Below are positions 17,747 to 26,328 of a DNA stretch of 61,575 bases, in pieces (position 1 is the stretch's first letter; every line of letters starts with the position of its first letter). Where the stretch lies: positions 1 to 61,575 of the forward strand of contig JALNYU010000023.1 in NCBI GenBank assembly GCA_023229645.1, given 5' to 3'. The notes under the pieces were generated by a model. That model was not told the DNA's origin and searched no databases. It worked only from the letters and a program-made list of their open reading frames with translations. The stretch is from Nevskia sp. (GTDB lineage: Bacteria; Pseudomonadota; Gammaproteobacteria; Nevskiales; Nevskiaceae). The position numbers were made by a program, and so were the translations under genes.

Positions 17747-19801
17747 ATGGACAGTTCCCCCGATCCCGCTCAGGCGACACAGCAGCAGATCATCCGCCAG
17801 CTGGATCGCAACCGCGTGCGCCACAGCGCCAGCGGCGATGCTTTTGTCGTATCGGTTTATGGCGAGTGGGGCATTGGCAAAACGCGCTGCCTAAAAGCGC
17901 TATGCCGCCATTACGACGAAGGACTGGACAGACTGTTTGCGCTGCCAGAGCTACCAGCGGATGAGTCGCTGGTCGTGCCGGTGTTTTTTGAAGCCTGGCG
18001 TTACGAGCACGAAGAACATTTGGTCGTGCCGCTGCTGAAAACAATCCAACACCAGCTTCTCGCCGTCGGCAAAAAATTGGCGGCCGCAGAAAAAGCCGGC
18101 CGCGGCGAACACGGAGAAAATGCGGCGGCACTGAAAGCAGTCGGCGGCAAAGTTTTCGAGGCCGGCAAAACTGTAGGGCTGATTGCATTGGCGCTGGCCA
18201 AAGGCATCAAATTCAAGTTTTCGGTGCTGGGACTCGGCGCCGAAATTACCGGCAAAGATATCAGCGATGCGCTGTCTAAAGGGCTCGACGGCGGCAATCC
18301 AGATCCCGAGCCGGCGACGCCGGGCGCCGATGGGACCGCTTTGGAGAAATTCACCGAAACGCAGGAGTCGCTGTACTACGAAAGCGACCGCATTCTGCGG
18401 GAATTGACGGGAGCCGATGTACGCAATAACACCGCTACGCTGACGTTCGTTCTGCTGATTGACGACCTGGACCGCTGCCTGCCGGAAAAAGCAGTGCAGG
18501 TGTTGGAATCGGTCAAATTGTTTCTGAACGTGCCGGGCTTTGCATTTGTGTTGGCGGTGGACGACGAAGTGGTCGAGCGCGGCATCGCGCACCGCTACAA
18601 AGACTATCTGCAGCCAGACGCCAAACATAATGGCAATGGCAATAGTAATGGCCACTCGGCGCCAATCAGCGGCGCCGAATACCTGGAAAAGATCGTCCAC
18701 CTGCCGGTGCATCTGCCGCGCTGGACCGAGGCCCAGGCGCGGGCTTTTCTGCAACAGAATTACCCGGATTTATTCGGCACGGTGGCGGAAAGCCCAGCGG
18801 CCGATGCTGCGGCCAAAAACACTGATAAAGACGAAGGCGCAGTCGATAATGGGCAGGCGAAGAATCGGCAAGACCCTGCCAAGAATTCTGATAACAAAGC
18901 GCTGCTGGACCTCGTTGTTGCCAGCATTCCGCTCGTGCCGCGCAAGCTCGTCCGGCTTGCCGAAGCGCTGCAACATCATCATCAGCAGTTCGTCAGCCTC
19001 GGCGCTGCTGCGCATTGGCAGCCAAGGCACATGGCGCGGTTGATCGCATTGCAGCAGTTGTATCCAGCGCTGTACCGGCACATTCGACTCCGACCAGCGC
19101 GCTATTGGCGGATGTTTAGCGTCAGCCGAAACTGGCTGGACGAACCGTATACGCTCGACGAGGGCGCCGGTAACTCCCTGCGCGGGCTTCAGGATTTATT
19201 TAAGGATGGGAAGCTCAGTGATGAAGCACACGATAAACTTGCCAGTCCCGACCAGCTCTGGGAGCAATTGACGCTACTGGAAAAAATCCAGTCCGCCAAA
19301 CAGGTCCGCGGCGCGCCAGATCCGATAACTCTATTCAAGGATCGCAACTCAGAAGAAAAGTTGGTCCAGGCGGCGGACTTTGATCTGGCTCAAGATGCCG
19401 ACTGTTGTAATGGCAGCACCCGCACATTCGCCGACCTCTACCTGCACTGCGTGGCACCGCCAGCCGCCAAAATAGCGGCCGCCGCGCCGGCCTATGGCCA
19501 AGCGCTGCCGCGCGCTCAGATCGACGATATTGCCGACTTTGTCAGCGGGTTCTGCAGCATCGACAATGTCGGCCGTCGGGAACTCATTGAAACCGGCGCG
19601 CTCGTCGGCAAACGCCTACCGGACGCCGCGATGTCAGCTCTGCTCAAGCAGCTTACTGACACCCGCTACACGCAGTTGCTAAGTAATTTGGATTGGCTAA
19701 GTGACTGCGCCCGGATTATGAGCCCGGAACAATTGCTGCAGCTCTACATTGAGCACAAGGTGCTGGAAAAAACCTACAACGAACACGGAGCCGCCGCATG
19801 A
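17747..19801 (+). CDS. KAP-family P-loop NTPase
   Basis: A 684-residue STAND-like ATPase of the KAP class. Walker A is GEWGIGKT at about 39-46, the family hallmark FEAWRYEHEEHL follows, and Walker B is FVLLIDDLDRC at about 234-244, then VLAVDDEVVERGI. Between the two motifs lies a long insert with a hydrophobic patch (KTVGLIALALAKGIKFKFS), the place where KAP proteins often carry membrane segments; here it is too weak to call a true transmembrane pair. The C-terminal 250 residues are helical and not recognisable. Its stop overlaps the start of the WD40 gene (ATGA), so the two are coupled. Known KAP proteins include phage-exclusion factors such as F-plasmid PifA. Codon use looks more AT-rich than in thiC, hinting at transfer. 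Confidence 0.87.
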   Translation: MDSSPDPAQATQQQIIRQLDRNRVRHSASGDAFVVSVYGEWGIGKTRCLKALCRHYDEGLDRLFALPELPADESLVVPVFFEAWRYEHEEHLVVPLLKTIQHQLLAVGKKLAAAEKAGRGEHGENAAALKAVGGKVFEAGKTVGLIALALAKGIKFKFSVLGLGAEITGKDISDALSKGLDGGNPDPEPATPGADGTALEKFTETQESLYYESDRILRELTGADVRNNTATLTFVLLIDDLDRCLPEKAVQVLESVKLFLNVPGFAFVLAVDDEVVERGIAHRYKDYLQPDAKHNGNGNSNGHSAPISGAEYLEKIVHLPVHLPRWTEAQARAFLQQNYPDLFGTVAESPAADAAAKNTDKDEGAVDNGQAKNRQDPAKNSDNKALLDLVVASIPLVPRKLVRLAEALQHHHQQFVSLGAAAHWQPRHMARLIALQQLYPALYRHIRLRPARYWRMFSVSRNWLDEPYTLDEGAGNSLRGLQDLFKDGKLSDEAHDKLASPDQLWEQLTLLEKIQSAKQVRGAPDPITLFKDRNSEEKLVQAADFDLAQDADCCNGSTRTFADLYLHCVAPPAAKIAAAAPAYGQALPRAQIDDIADFVSGFCSIDNVGRRELIETGALVGKRLPDAAMSALLKQLTDTRYTQLLSNLDWLSDCARIMSPEQLLQLYIEHKVLEKTYNEHGAAA

Positions 19802-22440
19802 CCGAAAAAGCCGCCCCGGCGAAGTTCGTGGCCGCGCTGCAATTGCTAACGCGCAGTTGGAACCCGCCGCACCAACTGCCCAAAGCGCTCAATGTGGAAC
19901 TGCCTTTCGTATCAGTTGCTACACAGTATGCAGGTGCATATCTGCGTGGCCTTTCGGAACGCGAACTCGCCAAACTTAGCCAATGGGTGGCTTGCGATAT
20001 TCGAGGCCCTGGCATGCCGTGGTTAGCTCAGCTTTCCGGTGCACAAATCGAGCGCAATAATGCCCTGTCGCTCCGTGCTGATTTGCAAGCCGCCGAAGCA
20101 GAACCCAAAAAACCTTGGCCCTCATTATGCGCCCCACACGCCATGGACGCAGGCCATTATGGTTCCGTGCTCGGGATTGCTCTCAGTCAAGATGGCCGCT
20201 GGCTCGCGAGTGCCGGAGAAGATGGAACTGTCCGACTATGGGTCCTTAGCGCAGATGGCGCCGCGCGCGAAATTAGACGGCTGGAGGGACATTCCAACGC
20301 TGCTTATGGCGTTGCGATTAGCGGCAAACGTGGTTGGCTTGCGAGTGCCGGTGGAGATGGGACAGTTTTGATATGGCGCCTTACGGATGGAAACGAAAAA
20401 AATCAACCGCAGGCCTTTGACAGCGATAGTGCGGCCAGGAGCATCGCGTTCAGCCTAAATGGCAGTAGGCTTGCAAGCGGCAGCGACGACGGAACGATTC
20501 GGATTTGGACATTTAGCGAAGCCGATGGCCCAGATCAACACTTCAGAACTCTAAAAACACCAAAATCGACCCAGAGCGGCCCTCTGGTACGAAGTGTCAA
20601 CTTTAGCCCTGACGGTGATTGGCTCGCCAGCGGCGGTGATGACGGGATCGTATATCTTTGGTCATTACTTGCGAAGGAACCAACTCCAATATCTTTAAAG
20701 GGCCACCGAAGTCGGATACGGAGCCTGTCGTTTAGCCCCGATCCACAACGTCCGTGGCTCGCAAGCGGCGGCGATGACGGTAAAGTACTTTTGTGGGGTC
20801 TTCGCGATAAAGACCATCACACCCTGATCACGTCGCTTGAAGGCCACATCCGCGCAGTTCGTAGCGTCGCCTTTAGCGGTGATGGCCGGTGGCTTGCTAG
20901 CGGTGGCGATGATGGAATCATCCGCCTTTGGGATCTGGGCCCCGATGGCCGAGCGCAGGCGGCACGCGTTGATGTCAAAGGCCATCTAGGATCGGTTCGG
21001 AGCGTGCGGTTTAGTCTAAAGGATCGCTGGCTCGCCAGTACGGGCGAAGACTGGACGGTGCGTCTATGGGCGCGCAACAGCGAGGGCTTGGTCCGCGAGC
21101 CCGAAACAACACGTCTTCAGGGTCGCGACGGCGGGATTCGCAGCGTGGCATTCGACCAGACAGGGGGGTGGCTCGCCAGCGGCGGTGAAGACCGCATAGT
21201 ACGCTTTTGGAAATTGGACTCTGATAGTGGCTTTGGGAAATTGGACTCTGATAATAAAAAAAGCCTGATTGTTCACGAATTCGGCTCAGCCATAAGCCAT
21301 CTCGAAGCGATTCGCAGCATGGCCTTGAGCCCAAATGGCCAATGGCTTGCTGTTGCGGGCGAAGAGTCGACAATATACCTTTGGTTAATCAGCCCCAGCA
21401 ACGCGCCTATCCCATTGGCTGGACTTCAAGCACATTCAGATCGGGTACGGCACGTTGAATTCAGCCCGAAAAATCGCTTTTTGCTCAGTGTAGACAAAGA
21501 AGGCACCATCATTCTCTGGGCGATGCGTGACGGCGCCCCGGCCCGCGTTCCGATGCAACCGGACCGCCATCCAGGCAGCTTCGGAAGAGCTGCGTTTAGT
21601 CATGACGAGCACCGCTTAGCCGTCGGGAGCCGTGACGGAACCGTACATTTGTGGACGCTGGACGACAATGGGGCGACCTATGAACGGAAACTCAATGGCG
21701 TTCGGCCTAATCAGCCGAGAAACCCGGACCAAATCTGCAGTCTCGCATTTAGCCCTGATGGTATGTGGCTGGCATGCGGAGATAAGTATGGCGTCTTACG
21801 CCGGTGGAAATTAGCATCTGGAAATGACGCCGATGGCCAAGAAGAGCGACAGATCGCCCACACTGGCGAAATTCGGACCGTGGCATTCAGCTCAGACGGG
21901 AAGTGGCTCGCCAGCGGCGGCGCAGACCGAAACATCCTATTATGGGATCTCACAAATCCTAATTTAACAAACCAAAATCCGGCAAAATTAGAAGGTCACC
22001 GTGGGGGCTTGCGTTGCTTAGCGTTTAGGCCGGGGGCCGAGATGATGCTCGCTAGTGTCGGGGACAACGGCACCATTCGACTGTGGGAACGCGAGGAAAA
22101 TGGGACTTGGGTTAACAAAACGGTTGTTTGTCCTCCATACTGTTTTATCCGCTTCGACGACAAAGATTCTTGGCACCTCCGCCGTAGTGACGGCCAACCG
22201 TGGCAGACGACTAAAAACGAGCGTGGAGAAACTCTGCCCGCGGACCCGATTCTCTACGAATGGCTGTGGTTTACCGATCCAGAATGGGGCTCCTACCCGG
22301 CGTTCGACGTGCCACCAGACTGGCTAGAGTGGAGCGCGGATTACCGAACGTTGACCGTGGCCAAGGCGCCGCATGCGCCGGAGGAACTCAGCGCCTGGCT
22401 GCAGGCATTGGACGGTACAACCGAAACCAGCGGCGAGTAA
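19798..22440 (+). CDS. WD40-repeat protein with 14 repeats, partner of KAP NTPase
   Basis: An 880-residue protein. Residues 1-120 are a helical N-terminal domain of unknown type (ELPFVSVATQYAGAYLRGLS). From about 121 to 775 I count 14 WD40 repeats, each with the pattern H..VRSVAFSPDGRWLASGGDDG..RLW, enough for two seven-bladed propellers. The last 105 residues (from about CFIRFDDKDSWHL) form a Trp-rich C-terminal domain rich in Pro and acidic residues. A small duplication (GKLDSDS / GKLDSDN) sits between repeats 8 and 9. WD40 propellers are usually sensor or scaffold modules; in bacterial NLR-like ATPases they are fused to the NTPase, whereas here they are on a separate coupled gene. No signal peptide or catalytic domain is visible. 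Confidence 0.9.
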   Translation: MTEKAAPAKFVAALQLLTRSWNPPHQLPKALNVELPFVSVATQYAGAYLRGLSERELAKLSQWVACDIRGPGMPWLAQLSGAQIERNNALSLRADLQAAEAEPKKPWPSLCAPHAMDAGHYGSVLGIALSQDGRWLASAGEDGTVRLWVLSADGAAREIRRLEGHSNAAYGVAISGKRGWLASAGGDGTVLIWRLTDGNEKNQPQAFDSDSAARSIAFSLNGSRLASGSDDGTIRIWTFSEADGPDQHFRTLKTPKSTQSGPLVRSVNFSPDGDWLASGGDDGIVYLWSLLAKEPTPISLKGHRSRIRSLSFSPDPQRPWLASGGDDGKVLLWGLRDKDHHTLITSLEGHIRAVRSVAFSGDGRWLASGGDDGIIRLWDLGPDGRAQAARVDVKGHLGSVRSVRFSLKDRWLASTGEDWTVRLWARNSEGLVREPETTRLQGRDGGIRSVAFDQTGGWLASGGEDRIVRFWKLDSDSGFGKLDSDNKKSLIVHEFGSAISHLEAIRSMALSPNGQWLAVAGEESTIYLWLISPSNAPIPLAGLQAHSDRVRHVEFSPKNRFLLSVDKEGTIILWAMRDGAPARVPMQPDRHPGSFGRAAFSHDEHRLAVGSRDGTVHLWTLDDNGATYERKLNGVRPNQPRNPDQICSLAFSPDGMWLACGDKYGVLRRWKLASGNDADGQEERQIAHTGEIRTVAFSSDGKWLASGGADRNILLWDLTNPNLTNQNPAKLEGHRGGLRCLAFRPGAEMMLASVGDNGTIRLWEREENGTWVNKTVVCPPYCFIRFDDKDSWHLRRSDGQPWQTTKNERGETLPADPILYEWLWFTDPEWGSYPAFDVPPDWLEWSADYRTLTVAKAPHAPEELSAWLQALDGTTETSGE

Positions 22441-22465
22441 CCAGCCGCATGCTGCGCTGGCGGGC

Positions 22466-23083
22466 TTAGAGTTTCGGAATCCGAATCCGGCTGACCATCA
22501 ACGAGCCGGAGGCGGCGAACATCAGCACCAGCGGGTGCAGCGTCAGCGGGCCGATTTTTATGGCGCCGAACCATAGCGCGGGGCCGATGGCGCCTTGTAC
22601 GGCGGCGGCGGCCAGCGCGAGCACCAGCAGCAGCGAAGTTGGGATCGGCGTGCCTTCAAAGTATTTCACTTTGTCGCCGCCGGCCGATAAGGCCTCGGCG
22701 GTGACGTTATAGCGCGCCAACCGCGAGACGCCGCAGGCGACGAAGTAACCGAGCACGATGCGGTCGATCCCGCCTTGCATGCCGCAGCCGTAGGCGATGG
22801 CGGCCGGGGCAACGCCGAACGAGATGACATCGGCCAGCGAATCCAGCTCGCGGCCGAGCACCGAGCTTTTGCGGCGCCAGCGGGCGATGCGGCCATCGAG
22901 GATGTCGAACACCAGCGCGGCGACGATCAGCGCGCAGGAAAAGTAGATGTGGCGGATGTCGTCCGACTGCAGGTAGCTCATCATCGAAAACAGCGCGCCG
23001 ACGCCGCAGACGGCGTTGGCGAGCGTGAACCAGTCGGCGAGGTGAAACTCGCGGATCATCGAAAACGGTTTGTGTGCGCTCAT
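22466..23083 (-). CDS. pssA: CDP-diacylglycerol--serine O-phosphatidyltransferase
   Basis: A 205-residue inner-membrane enzyme that makes phosphatidylserine, precursor of phosphatidylethanolamine. The CDP-alcohol phosphotransferase signature is complete: DILDGRIARWRRKSSVLGRE followed by LDSLADVISFG, with the DG..AR..G..D..D metal and substrate residues. Several hydrophobic helices follow (SLLLVLALAAAAVQGAIGPA). This is the PssA2 integral-membrane type, not the peripheral E. coli PssA. It converges on the WD40 gene with a 25-bp gap. An inner start at MIREFHLADW (8 residues in) is also possible. Confidence 0.92.
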   Translation of the reverse strand: MSAHKPFSMIREFHLADWFTLANAVCGVGALFSMMSYLQSDDIRHIYFSCALIVAALVFDILDGRIARWRRKSSVLGRELDSLADVISFGVAPAAIAYGCGMQGGIDRIVLGYFVACGVSRLARYNVTAEALSAGGDKVKYFEGTPIPTSLLLVLALAAAAVQGAIGPALWFGAIKIGPLTLHPLVLMFAASGSLMVSRIRIPKL

Positions 23084-23124
23084 CTACCCAGCTTAGCGCG
23101 ATGCGCGCGCGGCGGCGCGGCGGC

Positions 23125-23150
23125 AAAAAAGAGCCGGCTCGCGCCGGCCC
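23125..23150 (-). terminator. Rho-independent terminator of the 729-residue orphan gene
   Basis: On the minus strand GCCGGC-GCGA-GCCGGC is followed directly by a T-run (CTCTTTTTT). It lies 25 bp past the stop at 23175. Confidence 0.8.
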
Positions 23151-23174
23151 ACAACACCCCCTTTGATCGTTGGT

Positions 23175-25364
23175 TCAGCCGTGCGCCAGCACGAAGGCGC
23201 GGACGGCGCTGGCGTCGTAACCGAGTTCGCTGGTCCAGCCGTCGGTGGCCAAGGCGTTGACGTAGAGGTTTTCGCTGAAGCCGGCCACCGGGCAACCATC
23301 AACAGCGCACCCAGGCGGCAGGTTGTCGTTCAACAGGTGGGCGATCGAAACCGCGACCGGGCTCGGATTGGTCGCGATCAGCGGTGCGCCGCTGACAATG
23401 GGAACAGTTGGCACGCTGGCGGTGCCACGAACAACGCCGAACGTGTAGTTGGCAAAGCCGTTCGGGTGCAGCGTGCGCCATGCCAGCGTGACGGAGTCGC
23501 CGGCCTGATAGGTGAGCACGCCGCAGCAGGGGTCCGCCGCGGCGGCGCCGATCGTTGGCGCGTCAATCGCGGCGTAACAGCGGTTGTTATCAACGTGCAG
23601 CGTGATGATCATGCTGTTGCCGTGCACCAGGCCGAGCGTGGCGGCATCGACGGTATTGATGGCGCCGCCGGCGTCCGGGTCTTCCGGCACCGCGTAGACG
23701 ATGCCGAGCGCGGCGATATCGACCGGCTGGCCGTGGCCATCGAACAGATCCACTTTGATCTGATACGGGCCGCCGACGTCGCTGCCGACGAGCACGCCGT
23801 TGCCGTCGTAATGGCTGCCGGGCGCGATATCGGTGCTCGGCATTTTGGCGCTGGCGAAGTGCTCGCGGATTTGCGAGATGTCCGGCGGCGTATCCCAAAC
23901 TCCAGCCGGTGCGACCGATGGAAAGGGAATGGCGAATAAGTTCGGCACTTGGTGGCCGCCGCCATCGTTAACGTTCAGCGGCCCCAGCGTTTGCGGCGAC
24001 CAGACCGGCAGGTTGCCGGCCATCGTCGTGACATCGTGGCGATAAAAATGATGCACCTCGCCGGCCAGCGGCAGGAACGTTCCGGTGCTGCCGCGCCGCC
24101 ACGACAGTTGATAGTAGCGAACGCCAGCGGCTTCGAGTTCATTGGAGAACTCCAAACGCGGCAGCAGCAGGCCGCCGAATGGCGCGCCGCCGTCGGTCAG
24201 GCCGCGATTCGCCGCGGTGACGCTGCCGGCCAGATTCGGCGATGCGCCGTAGATGTGATTCAAGCCGAGGCCGCCAATCGCCATGAATGCGACCCAGCGG
24301 TTCTTGCCGTTCGGGCCAATGATCGGCGGGCACGGCGCGCAGGTTTGCGCCCAGGGGCTGGACGTGTACAGGTTAACTTCGGTGCCGCATTGATAATTCC
24401 ACCAGGTGTGGCAGGCAATCGGCGTCGGCGCGTAAATATAGACATCGAGAAAGCCGAACAGCTTTTGTGTGGCTTTGAAGTAGAGATCCGGCACATCGTG
24501 GTTATTGCAGCCTTGGAAGAACAGCGTTTGGAAATGGCCGCATTGATCGGTATGGGCGGTGGCCACCCGCTGGGTGGTGACAAAGCGCGGATAAAACAGG
24601 CAGAGCAGCGGCCGGATGAGTACCGCGTGGTCGATCAACGCCTGTTGAAATTGCAGCGCGCTGCCGGCTTGGGCAGCAAAGCGCAAGCCGCTGGCGCTGC
24701 TCAATTGGCCCAAGGTTTCGGCGGCGGCAGCGTTGAAGGAATGGCCGGTATCGCGTGCCGCTTGCAGCATCGCGGTGCGCGCGAACGGCGCCGGATCCGG
24801 GCCGGGAATGGGTTCCGGGAACGGGATCGGCTGCGGGTTCAGAATGATCTCACGCAGTTTGTCGATAATCGCAATCGGCAGCTTCGGGATGATGATCCAG
24901 ATCGGGTCAACTTCATAAACTTCGACGGTGGCGTTGCACACCGGAAAGTTCACATACTTGCCGCCAATCAGCACCCGTTTGTAGAGGTTGCCGCGGACAA
25001 AGCAGGCGCTGCGCAGCCAGCAGTTCCAGATCGGCGGGAAAATCGGCACGACGAGCGACTGCCGCTGCGTGCCGACATCGAGCCGTAAATGTTGCTCTAC
25101 TGCGCCGCGCCGGATGAGTTCGTCGTAGCTCGGCGCTTTCTCATCGAGCTTGGGGCCAATTAATACGCGCAGGTTGGTGACGGTTGTGACCGGCGGCAGG
25201 CGCAACACCGCGCCGTCTTTACCGTCCAGCGCCGTCGCGCTGAGCAAGCGGCCTTCCGAGGAAAAAGCGTAGGCCACCACGGCCGGCAGCTTATCCGAAC
25301 GGTCAGCGTTTTCTAATTTCACGCTGACACTAATCTCCAGCGCATTGGAATCTTTTGTAGCCAT
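23175..25364 (-). CDS. Large protein of unknown function (729 residues)
   Basis: I do not recognise this protein. It has no signal peptide or transmembrane segment. The first 110 residues are beta-rich (EISVSVKLENADRSDKLPAV, VTTVTNLRVLIGPKL) and resemble a transthyretin/carboxypeptidase-regulatory fold in pattern only. A second section (about 110-160) has WNCWLRSACFVRGNLYKRVL and NFPVCNATVEVYEVDP. A Pro-rich hinge (NPQPIPFPEPIPGPDPAPF) separates this from a long C-terminal half with scattered paired cysteines (HTDQCGHFQTLFFQGCNNHD, WAQTCAPCPPIIGPNG). The C-terminal third is again beta-rich. The gene stands alone, with a good terminator after it. Cytosolic or exported by a non-Sec route cannot be decided. 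Confidence 0.85.
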   Translation of the reverse strand: MATKDSNALEISVSVKLENADRSDKLPAVVAYAFSSEGRLLSATALDGKDGAVLRLPPVTTVTNLRVLIGPKLDEKAPSYDELIRRGAVEQHLRLDVGTQRQSLVVPIFPPIWNCWLRSACFVRGNLYKRVLIGGKYVNFPVCNATVEVYEVDPIWIIIPKLPIAIIDKLREIILNPQPIPFPEPIPGPDPAPFARTAMLQAARDTGHSFNAAAAETLGQLSSASGLRFAAQAGSALQFQQALIDHAVLIRPLLCLFYPRFVTTQRVATAHTDQCGHFQTLFFQGCNNHDVPDLYFKATQKLFGFLDVYIYAPTPIACHTWWNYQCGTEVNLYTSSPWAQTCAPCPPIIGPNGKNRWVAFMAIGGLGLNHIYGASPNLAGSVTAANRGLTDGGAPFGGLLLPRLEFSNELEAAGVRYYQLSWRRGSTGTFLPLAGEVHHFYRHDVTTMAGNLPVWSPQTLGPLNVNDGGGHQVPNLFAIPFPSVAPAGVWDTPPDISQIREHFASAKMPSTDIAPGSHYDGNGVLVGSDVGGPYQIKVDLFDGHGQPVDIAALGIVYAVPEDPDAGGAINTVDAATLGLVHGNSMIITLHVDNNRCYAAIDAPTIGAAAADPCCGVLTYQAGDSVTLAWRTLHPNGFANYTFGVVRGTASVPTVPIVSGAPLIATNPSPVAVSIAHLLNDNLPPGCAVDGCPVAGFSENLYVNALATDGWTSELGYDASAVRAFVLAHG

Positions 25365-25636
25365 CGTCGCACCTCGCAGCTTTATCGTTAGTTGGAGCCG
25401 TAGCAGGTGGTCCTACTACGGCGCTCACTGTGGTCGCATTGGCCGGATTTTTTTGTGCGCTAGTTCCATTTACGACGGCCAGCGTGTGTGCGAAGCGCCC
25501 AAGCTGAGACCGGACGCACGCGGCAAGATATTGATTAAGATGAAAATAAAAATGGAAAAAAGACAACCCCGACATTGCAGTTCCGTACGCAGCGACGTAC
25601 GCTCGGGGCCGCGAAAGGCAATGCTTGGGAGGCGAC

Positions 25637-25879
25637 ATGGTCAACCTCACCGTCACCGCTGCACGCGCCTGCTTCTACCGGCTGCTCGACGACGCCGCGG
25701 CTACGCACCAACCCATCTACATCATCGGCAAACGCCATAACGGCGTGTTGATCGCCGAAGAAGACTGGTTGCGGATACAGGAAACGCTCCATTTGCTTTC
25801 GGTGCCGGGCCTGCGTGAGTCGATCCGGCGCGGCCTGAACGTGCCGCCGGAAGAATGCAAACCGAGTATCGATTGGTGA
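25637..25879 (+). CDS. Phd/YefM-type antitoxin
   Basis: An 80-residue protein with the YefM/Phd fold pattern: N-terminal MVNLTVTAARACFYRLLDDA (DNA-binding dimer), IYIIGKRHNGVLIAEEDWLR, then a short C-terminal toxin-wrapping tail (LRESIRRGLNVPPEECKPSI). ATG at 25637 follows GGGAGGCGAC; an upstream in-frame start at 25625 overlaps that ribosome site and is less likely. The stop overlaps the toxin start (GTGA). The antitoxin should neutralise the toxin and repress the pair. Confidence 0.85.
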   Translation: MVNLTVTAARACFYRLLDDAAATHQPIYIIGKRHNGVLIAEEDWLRIQETLHLLSVPGLRESIRRGLNVPPEECKPSIDW

Positions 25880-26136
25880 GCTGGACGCTCGTTTACACGC
25901 CGCGCACGGTGCGCGACGCGCAGAAAATCAAAGCCGCCGGCCTGCAAACTGAAACGCAGGCGCTGCTGCGGCGGCTGCAGATTGATCCTTCCATCGGTGG
26001 CCGCGCCGTGCCGCTGGTCGGCGATTTAAGCGGTGCCTGCGCGTGCCGGATTAGTTTTCAGCATCAATTGATTTATCAAGTTTTGCAGGCGCGGCACACG
26101 GTGAAAGTCATCCGCTTATGGACGCTCGCGGAATGA
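25876..26136 (+). CDS. Txe/YoeB-like toxin (RelE superfamily mRNA interferase)
   Basis: An 86-residue protein starting with GTG at 25876, overlapping the antitoxin stop by 4 bp. Family features include WTLVYTPRTVRDAQKIKAAG and DLSGACACRISFQHQLIYQV, the region that carries the catalytic arginine and the YxV strand. Canonical YoeB ends with a His-Tyr pair that takes part in catalysis; here the equivalent end reads VIRLWTLAE, so that histidine is missing. Either the catalytic set is shifted or the toxin is weakened. The pairing with a YefM-like gene makes the family assignment firm. Confidence 0.82.
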   Translation: MSWTLVYTPRTVRDAQKIKAAGLQTETQALLRRLQIDPSIGGRAVPLVGDLSGACACRISFQHQLIYQVLQARHTVKVIRLWTLAE

Positions 26137-26328
26137 GCGATTGGGCATTTTAGAGCTGAGAAATGCCAGCTTTAGTTTGATCGTCGATTAATCGTATCCG
26201 CTGATCTGGCCACTTGCGGATATCAGCATTCCCTGTGGTGAGATTGTTCCAGAACGGTTACACGTCTGCCGGGCTGTCTATTGGATAGCGTCGGCACTAT
26301 CGCTATTGCGCCACCAAAGGAATTGGAT

